Part shown: positions 25,665 through 33,471 of the stretch, in pieces
Position numbering within the stretch: the stretch's first letter is position 1
Layout of the letters: the number at the start of each line of letters is the position of its first letter
Assembly: GCA_937899075.1 (NCBI GenBank)
Contig: CALDJX010000123.1
Span: forward strand, 1-34,855
Length of the DNA: 34,855 nt
Source: an uncultured Planctomyces sp.
GTDB lineage: Bacteria; Planctomycetota; Planctomycetia; Planctomycetales; Planctomycetaceae
Reading direction: 5' to 3'
Made by a program: the position numbers and the translations under genes
Notes under the pieces: model-generated
Told to the model about the DNA's origin: nothing
The model's database searches: none
What the model saw: only the letters and a program-made list of their open reading frames with translations

Positions 25665-26396
25665 GGGGATTTCCTCTTCTTCATCGTGCCGCGAGAACGG
25701 ACCGGCCAGGCTTCTAAAGAAGTTTCAGCACGGGCGTGCTCGAAGCATCACTTTGTTCGGCACCGGCCAGAGAACACCTCAGCCGACGCTCCGGCTACTT
25801 CCGGATTGACGAGGGTTCAAAGAAGGCACGACCGATGCCCGAAACGCTGCAGAGCCACTCGGTAGGGTGCACAACATGCTTCAGTGAAGAGGGTTAGCAC
25901 CTTTCAAAGAATTTTCGCGATGCAGTCGGCGGTGAGTGTGGCGGATGTCAGAGCGACCGCAGCGGCAGTCTGTCTGATGACATGGCAGGACGCATCTGGC
26001 GATTTTTGCGGGCTGCGTCAGAGAAAGTGGCGTGCTTCTTAGCCGGCTCAGAATCTGGCCTGTCGACGAAAAACCCACGCAACAGTTCAGCGAGACTGCG
26101 GAAATCAGGCGATTCGGGATGGATGCCCTGTGCCGAGCGGGTAATGCGACTCTGGATTTGAGTTTACACGCTTCCGGGTTCTCACTATATGTTCGCGGCG
26201 TTGCATTCGGGCAGAGACTGCGCCTGTTCCCTGGACGTGTCTGCCTGTTAGTCAGAGGTTTCTTTGAATGAACAAGGGCCGCTGATTGGCTGGGCGAGGT
26301 TGCCTTCGGTGCAACGCTCACTTGCCTGCTCAAAACTGAGTGGCAGCATGATGTGCCACCTGACGCGAATATGAACAATTCCTGGAGGAAACTCTC
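25665..26396. promoter_or_regulatory. Divergent region between peptide gene and acpP, 732 bp
   Basis: It must hold the promoters of the minus-strand peptide operon and of plus-strand acpP. Two perfect palindromes lie 47-76 nt upstream of the peptide start: CTTCTAAAGAAG (25711-25722) and AGCACGGGCGTGCT (25727-25740); they could be operators. A strong ribosome site (TGGAGGAA) precedes acpP. An antisense open frame (25881-26435) has no ribosome site and overlaps acpP, so it is rejected. No other gene is seen. Confidence 0.5.
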
Positions 26397-26624
26397 GTGA
26401 CTGAAGAAAAAGTAATCGGAATCGTCAGCGAACAATTGGGCGTTCCGAAAGAAGAAGTCACCCGTGAATCATCTTTCGTCGACGATCTGAAAGCGGATTC
26501 GCTGGACGTCGTCGAGCTGGTCATGGAATTCGAAGACGAATTCGGTATCACCATTCCGGATGACGACTACGACAAGATTAAGACTGTCGGAGACGCTATT
26601 ACCTACATTGACGATAAGAGCTAA
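26397..26624 (+). CDS. acpP: Acyl carrier protein
   Basis: The 75-residue protein carries acyl chains during fatty acid synthesis in the cytoplasm. The phosphopantetheine site is Ser35 in [17 protein letters not shown]. The length, the acidic helices and the ending [15 protein letters not shown] are typical of bacterial ACP. The GTG start is fixed by GGAGG about 8 nt upstream. fabF follows on the same strand, 127 bp later, as is common for these two genes, with a hairpin between them. Confidence 0.97.
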   Translation: MTEEKVIGIVSEQLGVPKEEVTRESSFVDDLKADSLDVVELVMEFEDEFGITIPDDDYDKIKTVGDAITYIDDKS

Positions 26625-26637
26625 ACTGGCTGACACT

Positions 26638-26677
26638 GAGCCGGCTGGGTGCCTCAATGGGTGTTTTCAGCCGGCTC
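26638..26677 (+). terminator. Hairpin between acpP and fabF
   Basis: GAGCCGGCTG and CAGCCGGCTC form a perfect 10-bp stem around a 20-nt loop. It starts 14 nt after the acpP stop codon and is followed by AATTTG, with no strong T-run. It may be a partial terminator or RNA stabiliser that keeps acpP mRNA higher than fabF mRNA. Confidence 0.6.
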
Positions 26678-26751
26678 AATTTGCCGACACAGCTTTGTGA
26701 TTACGCATTGAATTGTCGAAACGTACGCTCAGTTTCTGAAAGAATTTCTGG

Positions 26752-27996
26752 ATGGCCAGGCGAGTTGTCATCACTGGAACAGGGATTGTCACTTCTCTCG
26801 GATTTGAAGTCCCCGAGTTGTGGGACAAGATCTGTGCCGGTAAGAGCGGAATCGGCCGCATCGAGCGGTTCGACTGCTCGGATTTCAAAGTCGGTTTCGG
26901 CGGCGAAGTTCGAAATTTCGACTGCACCGAGCACGGCGACATCACTTCTAAAGAAGTGAAACGCGTTGATCGGTTCGTGCAGTTTGCATTTGCCGCGGCC
27001 AGCAAAGCGGTCAAATCTTCATGCATCGACTTCTCGGTGGGCGATCCGTATCGGAACGGTGTTCTGATCGGCAGCGGAATCGGGGGCCTGAGCGAAATCG
27101 AAATGCAGCACGACGCGCTCTTCGATAAAGGGCCGTCCCGAGTGTCGCCGTTCATGATCCCCAAGCTGATGGTCAACGCCGCCAGCGGGAACGTATCCGT
27201 CCATTGGGGACTCAAAGGCCCGAATAGTGCCGTCGCAACGGCGTGTGCGTCAGCCACGAACGCCATCGGCGACGCCTTCCGACTGATTCAGCTCGACATG
27301 GCCGATGTCATGGTTACGGGCGGAAGCGAAGCGGCGATCACACCGTTGGGGCTTTCCGGCTTCGCCCGCATGAATGCCCTTTCGACCCGCAACGACAGTC
27401 CTGAAACCGCCAGCCGACCGTTCGACAGAGATCGCGACGGATTTGTCATGGCTGAAGGCGCTGGCATCCTCGTGCTGGAAGAGTACGAACACGCCGTCGC
27501 TCGTGGAGCGACTATCCTGGCCGAGGTCTTCGGCTACGGAATGTCTGCGGACGGAACTCACATGACCGCGCCGGATCCGGAAGGTCAGGGAGCTGCCCGA
27601 GCGATGTCTGGAGCACTTCGCGACGCGAAGATGAACCCGGACGACATCGATTACGTGAACGCTCACGGGACCAGTACACCGCTGGGCGACAAAGCAGAAA
27701 CCGTCGCCATTAAGACCGTCTTTGGCGAACACTCGAAGACAATGGCCGTCTCCAGCACAAAGAGTCAGATCGGCCACTTGCTGGGAGCATCCGGCGGCGT
27801 CGAATCCGTCATTTGTGTGCAGGCTCTGCTGGATCAGACCGCTCCGCCAACGATCAACCTCGACAATCCGGACGAAGGCTGCGACCTCGACTACGTCGCC
27901 AACCAGGCCCGCCAGATGCCCATCCGCCGCATCCTGAAAAACAGCTTCGGTTTCGGCGGCCACAACGCCTGCCTGGTCTTCGGTAAGGCTGACTGA
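26752..27996 (+). CDS. fabF: Beta-ketoacyl-ACP synthase II
   Basis: The protein has 414 residues and elongates acyl chains by condensing acyl-ACP with malonyl-ACP. The triad is Cys165 (TACASATNAIG), His305 (NAHGTSTPLGD) and His342 (SSTKSQIGHLLGASGG). The start MARRVVITGTGIVTSLG and the ending NSFGFGGHNACLVFGK are standard for FabF. Length is normal (about 410-415). It follows acpP. Only a weak ribosome site is visible; the ATG at 26752 is chosen because homology begins there. Confidence 0.97.
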   Translation: MARRVVITGTGIVTSLGFEVPELWDKICAGKSGIGRIERFDCSDFKVGFGGEVRNFDCTEHGDITSKEVKRVDRFVQFAFAAASKAVKSSCIDFSVGDPYRNGVLIGSGIGGLSEIEMQHDALFDKGPSRVSPFMIPKLMVNAASGNVSVHWGLKGPNSAVATACASATNAIGDAFRLIQLDMADVMVTGGSEAAITPLGLSGFARMNALSTRNDSPETASRPFDRDRDGFVMAEGAGILVLEEYEHAVARGATILAEVFGYGMSADGTHMTAPDPEGQGAARAMSGALRDAKMNPDDIDYVNAHGTSTPLGDKAETVAIKTVFGEHSKTMAVSSTKSQIGHLLGASGGVESVICVQALLDQTAPPTINLDNPDEGCDLDYVANQARQMPIRRILKNSFGFGGHNACLVFGKAD

Positions 27997-28030
27997 TCGA
28001 CTTACGCAGATACTGCGAAGGCCGCGCCGA

Positions 28031-28474
28031 ATGAACTCCGGTCGAAAACAGCCGATATTAGGTGCTTTCGCTGGTGTCGTTCTCATCTATTTTGCCTTCG
28101 TCTTGCTTCGCTCGGTTTTTGGCGTGACGAGGCTCTCAGTCGTGCAGACTCGTCTACTACTTTCAGTTGGCGCGGTGGTCGGTTGCGTATTCGGCTGTCA
28201 GTCCAACTGGAATCTCAGGGGCCGGGCCAAACATGTAACAATCGGTGTACTCGCAGGCGTGATCATTGGGCTGCTCGGTGGTGTTGCCGTGTCGGAAATT
28301 TGCGTCGAATACACAATCGCTTCTGTTAAACGGAATCGTGTTGATCCGTTTTTCGGGAGGATGATCACACCAAATCGAGGTACTTACCGGATCTCCGGAC
28401 TTGTCTTTGGCTCTGTAGCGGGAGCGGTCATTGGAGCCACACTTGGTTTACGATCTGGTTCGAGATCGAAATAG
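28031..28474 (+). CDS. Hypothetical inner-membrane protein, four segments
   Basis: The protein has 147 residues and the family was not recognised. Four hydrophobic segments are visible: about 10-27 (LGAFAGVVLIYFAFVLL), 41-57 (LLLSVGAVVGCVFGC), 68-88 (VTIGVLAGVIIGLLGGVAVS) and 120-140 (ISGLVFGSVAGAVIGATLGL). The last two are glycine-rich, as in small pore or scaffold proteins. It begins 35 bp after fabF on the same strand but has no clear ribosome site. Its base composition is less GC-rich than its neighbours. Confidence 0.6.
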   Translation: MNSGRKQPILGAFAGVVLIYFAFVLLRSVFGVTRLSVVQTRLLLSVGAVVGCVFGCQSNWNLRGRAKHVTIGVLAGVIIGLLGGVAVSEICVEYTIASVKRNRVDPFFGRMITPNRGTYRISGLVFGSVAGAVIGATLGLRSGSRSK

Positions 28475-28774
28475 CGCGCTCAGAAAGTGTTTCACGATCA
28501 CGAAGCGACAAGATGCTTCATCGTCCGGGTACGATTGCACTGAAAGTGTTGTTTTCATCGTGAGCTTACGATGAAGCTTCGTGTGCCTGCGGCACCCAAC
28601 CATGCTGGTTGGGCGACCCATTTTCAGGTGAGTTCTCGGCTGCCTTGAAACGGGTTTGGCACGGTCTACAATCCCCGCAAGTTTCGCGATGGATTCCGCC
28701 TGCTTCGCGCTTTGCGGGCGATGATGCTTTTCCATAGACCACCCCTTACCAGACTGCAAGAAAGAGATTTTGCG
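28475..28774. other. Intergenic region, 300 bp, before the peroxiredoxin
   Basis: It contains an inverted pair GCTTCATCGT (28515-28524) and ACGATGAAGC (28568-28577), then a hairpin-rich stretch (GTGCCTGCGGCAC and CCCAACCATGCTGGTTGGG, about 28580-28614) of the intergenic repeat type. The open frame of the peroxiredoxin extends upstream to 28712 but that part is not homologous. An OxyR-type site was not recognised. Confidence 0.5.
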
Positions 28775-29317
28775 ATGACAGTTCAGATTGGCCAGGCCGC
28801 TCCCGATTTCGAAGTTCAGGCTTACGACCGCACCAAAGATGGCACCGACGATCAATTCTCAACGATCAAACTGTCTGATCTGAAGGGCAAATGGACCTGC
28901 CTGTTCTTCTACCCGCTCGACTTCACCTTCGTCTGCCCGACGGAAATCGTCGCCTTCAACAAGGCTCTGGGCGAGTTTGAAGATCGTGACTGCGTCGTCC
29001 TGACAGCCAGCACCGACAGCGTTTACTCGCACAAAGGCTGGTGCGACGCTCACGAAGATCTGGCCAGCATGGCTTACCCAATGCTCGCTGACACGAGCCA
29101 CAGCCTGTCGCGAGACTACGGCGTCCTGATCGAAGAAAAGGGCATCGCACTGCGAGGCGTCTTCCTGATCGATCCGCAGGGCGTGACTCGTTGGATTTCG
29201 ATTCACGATCTGGGCGTTGGCCGAAACGTCAACGAAGTTCTGCGAGTCCTCGACGCTCTGCAGACCGACAAGCTCTGCCCATGCAACTGGAAGAAGGGCG
29301 ACGAGACCATTAACTAG
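28775..29317 (+). CDS. Peroxiredoxin, AhpC/2-Cys type
   Basis: The protein has 180 residues and reduces hydrogen peroxide and organic peroxides in the cytoplasm. The peroxidatic cysteine is Cys54 in FVCPTE, the resolving cysteine lies in LCPCNW (Cys168 and Cys170). LFFYPLDFTFVCPTEI, TDSVYSHKGW, YPMLADTSHSLSRDYGVL and RGVFLIDPQGVTRWI match the AhpC/TSA family. The ATG at 28775 starts the homology and follows an AGAAAGAGA ribosome site. The next gene encodes an AhpD-like protein, suggesting the two act as a peroxidase and its reductant. A hairpin and terminator separate them. Confidence 0.95.
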   Translation: MTVQIGQAAPDFEVQAYDRTKDGTDDQFSTIKLSDLKGKWTCLFFYPLDFTFVCPTEIVAFNKALGEFEDRDCVVLTASTDSVYSHKGWCDAHEDLASMAYPMLADTSHSLSRDYGVLIEEKGIALRGVFLIDPQGVTRWISIHDLGVGRNVNEVLRVLDALQTDKLCPCNWKKGDETIN

Positions 29318-29333
29318 AGTTTCCGTCGAATCT

Positions 29334-29399
29334 GTAGGGCCGGTTCCTACCGGCCGAAAGAAGAAATGCGATGAATCGGCCGGTGGGAACCGGCCCTAC
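29334..29399. repeat. GTAGGGCCGGTTCC hairpin
   Basis: GTAGGGCCGGTTCCTACCGGCC and GGCCGGTGGGAACCGGCCCT, completed by AC, form two palindromic halves that pair with each other over about 22 bp. It starts with GTAG. It lies between the peroxiredoxin gene and its terminator. Confidence 0.85.
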
Positions 29400-29420
29400 G
29401 TTGCTTATCAACTAATTGCC

Positions 29421-29454
29421 ACGGCAGGCTGAATCACTTCGGCCTGCCGTTTTT
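29421..29454 (+). terminator. Rho-independent terminator after the peroxiredoxin
   Basis: ACGGCAGGC and GCCTGCCGT form a perfect 9-bp GC-rich stem with a 12-nt loop, followed by TTTTC. It ends 21 nt before the AhpD-like start codon, so the latter probably has low read-through or its own promoter. Confidence 0.85.
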
Positions 29455-29475
29455 CATAGGTATCGGAGTTCTCTC

Positions 29476-30102
29476 ATGTCACGCATTCAGCCGTTGCCCG
29501 AGTCGGAAGCCGAAGGCAAACTCGAACGCACGTACGGCCGCATCAAAGAAATGCTCGAAGCCGACGCCGTGCCCGAGCCGTTTCTGACGTACGGTCGTGT
29601 CGAAGCCTTCCTGCAGGACTTTTACATGAACTTCAAAAAGTTCGTGTTCACCGACGGGGCTCTGGATGCAAAGACGAAAGCGATCCTTGGCTTGGCTGTC
29701 AGTGGTCACTACGGCTGCACGGTGTGGCTCGACTTTTTTACCGAGCGTCTGAAATCACTCGGCGCCGAAGACGGCATGGCGGCTGACGTGCTGGCCGTGG
29801 CGTCGACAAACTCGATGTACAACTCGTTCTTCAAGTTCCGAGACCTGAGCGGCTCGGAAGTCTTCGGCGGGATGTCGGTCGGCCTGCGAGCTCACACGTT
29901 CACGAACACGTCGCTCGATGAGAAAACTGTCGAACTGATCAACACAGCGATCAGCAACCTGAATGCGTGCAAGCCTTGCACTTCGGGTCACGTCACCAAG
30001 AGCCGCGACCTGGGAGCGTCCGACGATCAGCTTCTGGAAGCCATTCAGTGTGCCTCGACCATGGCCGCCGGATGCAGTTTCCTGAAAGCTGCGGAAGCCT
30101 GA
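29476..30102 (+). CDS. AhpD-like carboxymuconolactone decarboxylase-family protein
   Basis: The protein has 208 residues. The redox motif CKPC-xxx-H (Cys165, Cys168, His172 in NACKPCTSGH) is the AhpD active-site pattern, in which a thiol pair and His relay electrons to a peroxiredoxin. The fold is all-helical CMD type (KTKAILGLAVSGHYGCTVWL, KTVELINTAISNLNACKPC, QLLEAIQCASTMAAGC). The ATG at 29476 follows GGAG with 9 nt spacing; an upstream TTG at 29416 is inside the terminator zone and unlikely. It is placed right after an AhpC-type peroxiredoxin, as in the ahpCD arrangement, so a peroxide-reducing pair is likely. Confidence 0.88.
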   Translation: MSRIQPLPESEAEGKLERTYGRIKEMLEADAVPEPFLTYGRVEAFLQDFYMNFKKFVFTDGALDAKTKAILGLAVSGHYGCTVWLDFFTERLKSLGAEDGMAADVLAVASTNSMYNSFFKFRDLSGSEVFGGMSVGLRAHTFTNTSLDEKTVELINTAISNLNACKPCTSGHVTKSRDLGASDDQLLEAIQCASTMAAGCSFLKAAEA

Positions 30103-30200
30103 GAAACGCTGCCGATCGTGGGGGTCCGTCGGTTGCTTTCCCGCTTGAATGTTGGAAAGTGTTGCACAATGATGACCGCGTGCTGCTCGCGGATGAGCGG

Positions 30201-30283
30201 CTCAAATGCTGATCAGACTGCAAAGCAGGGTGGGTTGAGAGGAGCGATACCCGCCGCCACACCGCGTGGTTGGCTGTCGCTCC
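30201..30283 (+). promoter_or_regulatory. Structured 5' leader of metY, unassigned
   Basis: Two adjacent stems are visible. CTCAA (30201) pairs with TTGAG (30235) around an inner TGCT/AGCA stem-loop, and GGAGCGA (30241) pairs with TCGCTCC (30277) around an inner CCGC/GTGG-like loop. They precede the sulfhydrylase gene by about 66 nt. SAM-I, SAM-II and SAM/SAH consensus elements were compared by eye and not found. It may be a regulatory RNA or chance folding. Confidence 0.35.
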
Positions 30284-30324
30284 GTTCGGTCCGCCCTGAT
30301 TTCGTTTAACAACCCAATACTTAA

Positions 30325-31647
<1,323 letters not shown>

Positions 31648-31686
31648 GTCCTGCTGAGTTCGCTCAACTCTGCCTGCGACGATTCC

Positions 31687-31716
31687 GAAGCCCGCTCAAT
31701 TGAGCGGGCTTCTTTC
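31687..31716 (+). terminator. Rho-independent terminator after metY
   Basis: GAAGCCCGCTCAA and TTGAGCGGGCTTC form a perfect 13-bp stem with no or minimal loop, followed by TTTC. It lies 40 nt after the metY stop codon. Confidence 0.9.
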
Positions 31717-31737
31717 GTGTCACGTCTGCAAGCATTG

Positions 31738-31805
31738 GTAGGGGATGACAAGCGGAGCGCCGGCATACCATCGCGATCATTCGACGAAGCTATGCCGGCG
31801 CTGCG
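31738..31805. repeat. GTAGGGGATGACAAG hairpin, copy 2
   Basis: It begins GTAGGGGATGACAAGCGG and carries GCGCCGGCATA facing TATGCCGGCGC; the terminal CTTGTCATC arm of copy 1 (23692-23781) is absent, so it is a truncated version. It lies between metY and the convergent acetyltransferase gene. Confidence 0.8.
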
Positions 31806-31830
31806 ATTTCTACGGCTCGCGACGCGTTTG

Positions 31831-32298
31831 TCAGTTAAACAATCGCTCCATCACGCGATAACCCGGCTCTTTGAAACCGAGCGAACGATACGTCTCCTGC
31901 GCGCGAGCGTTCTCGTTCTCAACGTACAGCCGCAGTCCGACGACGCCGGGAGTTGATTCGGCAAGTTGCTCAAGATGTTGATTGAGTTTTCGAAAGACTC
32001 CCTGCCGGCGGAAGTCGGCATGAACATAGACGCTCTGCAACCACCAGATGTCTCCGTTCCGCCAGTCGCTCCATTCGAAAGTGTGCATCAACTGCCCGAC
32101 GATCTGCCCGTCGCTGGTGCACGCGACGAAGTATTTCCCTCGTCGGTCATCACTCAGCAAAGTTGACACACCCTGGCGAACGGTCTCCGGATCAAGCGGC
32201 TTATCCTCAGTTTCTGCTGCCAGTCGACAGTTGAATTCAGCGATCGTCTCCGCATCGTCATGCGTTGCTTCGCGAACTGTGATCTCAGTCTCGGACAC
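31831..32298 (-). CDS. GNAT-family N-acetyltransferase
   Basis: The protein has 155 residues and should transfer acetyl groups from acetyl-CoA to an unknown amine. The fold is visible in ITVREATHDDAETIAEFNCR, GQIVGQLMHTFEWSDWRNGD, WWLQSVYVHADFRRQGV (beta-4 and the acetyl-CoA binding QxxGx-type loop RRQGV), and VVGLRLYVENENARAQETYR followed by SLGF. The GTG at 32298 follows AGG by 8 nt and gives the expected N-terminus; a TTG at 32313 is an alternative. It is convergent with metY. The substrate cannot be inferred. Confidence 0.9.
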   Translation of the reverse strand: MSETEITVREATHDDAETIAEFNCRLAAETEDKPLDPETVRQGVSTLLSDDRRGKYFVACTSDGQIVGQLMHTFEWSDWRNGDIWWLQSVYVHADFRRQGVFRKLNQHLEQLAESTPGVVGLRLYVENENARAQETYRSLGFKEPGYRVMERLFN

Positions 32299-32515
32299 TC
32301 TGGCACCTGTCAATTGCGTCGTAAAATTGCAGTCATTGGCAATGCCTCCGAGTGAACCGGAATAAGACGTCGCCGAATATCAGCCGGCCATGCTATCGTA
32401 GCCGTATCTGCTGGCAAGGTATGAAGGGCACTGAGCTGCGCCTTCCTGCTTGATGCCGCGATGATGCTGTGATCCTGACTTCGCGATTTATTTCGAACAA
32501 GGTAGACACCGCTTG

Positions 32516-33274
32516 ATGACTCGTTCGTTTCACATCGTGATCGCAGTTTTGTTGATTGTTGCCTTCGCGTTGGCTGGCTGCCTTCCGGATGCAAATTCTG
32601 ATCGCGACAAGCCGGTCATCCGTTTACAACCGCCAACGAATCTTGATGAAGTAGAGAATCCAAAACCGACCGACGAAGTCAGCGAAGAGGCAGCTGGCAA
32701 CAACGATTCTGCAAAGCCTCAACTGACGGAATCCGACCTGGCCCGCACGAGCTGGGAAGATCCGTTTCGCGCCAGACTGTGGTCGTGCGAAGGCTGGCGG
32801 ATCGATGAGAAATCAATGACAAGCGGCGGCGACGCGGGGCAAGCGGCGACGTTTCTGCGACCGTACCGCAACGCGGTCATTGAATGCCGTGTCAGCACAT
32901 CCACTGTCGCAGTTTCGGAACCAAATCGAACTCCGGTGGGAATCGAAATACGATTGCTCAACCAAAGCACTCAGCAATGGACGAGTCTTTCACTCAGCCT
33001 GGAAAGTATCACCCTTGCGGAATCAAAGTCCGGTGTCGGAGCCCTGTCGAAATTGCGTCGACTTCGATCGGTCGCCCGAGAAGCAGGGAACGATCCATCG
33101 GAAGTTGAGATCCGACTCACGGTGACGCCGAACCGAGTTCTGGTGGCCGTCGACGGGCAAATGAAAATCAACGCGGCCAGGCCGGCATCAATCAGGAATA
33201 CTGAATGCCTGGCTCAATTCATCGTTCACGACGAAGGTGCCACGCTGAGCGATCTTCGATTCGAAGGCGACTGA
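32516..33274 (+). CDS. Predicted lipoprotein, unknown function
   Basis: The protein has 252 residues. A lipoprotein signal (VIAVLLIVAFALAGC, lipobox Cys22) is followed by a short charged linker (LPDANSDRDKPV, to about 75). The rest (about 80-252) is soluble with alternating beta-rich stretches: FRARLWSCEGWRIDEKSMTS, NAVIECRVSTSTVAV, PVGIEIRLLNQSTQQWTSLS and EVEIRLTVTPNRVLVAVDGQ, ending LSDLRFEGD. This resembles a jelly-roll/laminin-G-like sensor or carbohydrate-binding domain, but no family is claimed. Upstream AAGG is distant (13 nt). It probably sits on a membrane facing the periplasm. Confidence 0.8.
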   Translation: MTRSFHIVIAVLLIVAFALAGCLPDANSDRDKPVIRLQPPTNLDEVENPKPTDEVSEEAAGNNDSAKPQLTESDLARTSWEDPFRARLWSCEGWRIDEKSMTSGGDAGQAATFLRPYRNAVIECRVSTSTVAVSEPNRTPVGIEIRLLNQSTQQWTSLSLSLESITLAESKSGVGALSKLRRLRSVAREAGNDPSEVEIRLTVTPNRVLVAVDGQMKINAARPASIRNTECLAQFIVHDEGATLSDLRFEGD

Positions 33275-33362
33275 TTTGTTTTCTTCCCGTCTTCAACGGT
33301 AATTTCATCGTCGTGTCTCTGTAAGCGTCTCACAAATACCGTGTGGCCAGTCAGAAACTCCC

Positions 33363-33424
33363 TAAGGTGCGTCTTGACGCACCACAGCGTCAGGTAAACC
33401 GAGGGTGCGTCAAGTTACACCCTC
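33363..33424. repeat. GTGCGTC hairpin, copy 2 (degraded)
   Basis: The left half GGTGCGTCTTGACGCACC is intact, but the right half reads GGTGCGTCAAGTTACACC, with mismatches that break its own hairpin. The first copy is at 18786-18846. It lies upstream of the cytochrome gene at 33472. Confidence 0.7.
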
Positions 33425-33471
33425 CAGGATTTGCCGCGTTTCATTTTTGCTCTGAGAACGGCGAGCCGCCC

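Noticed and set aside
25834-25896. 20-residue plus-strand ORF with two Cys (CTTC)
   Set aside because: Considered as a second peptide, but it is on the opposite strand from the MNIO, its ribosome site is poor and it lacks the Cys-Arg tail.
25881-26435. 184-residue minus-strand open frame before the RiPP peptide
   Set aside because: It overlaps the start of acpP and its ribosome site, has no ribosome site itself and no family features.
28712-28774. 21-residue N-terminal extension of the peroxiredoxin
   Set aside because: AhpC homology starts at 28775, which has its own purine-rich ribosome site.
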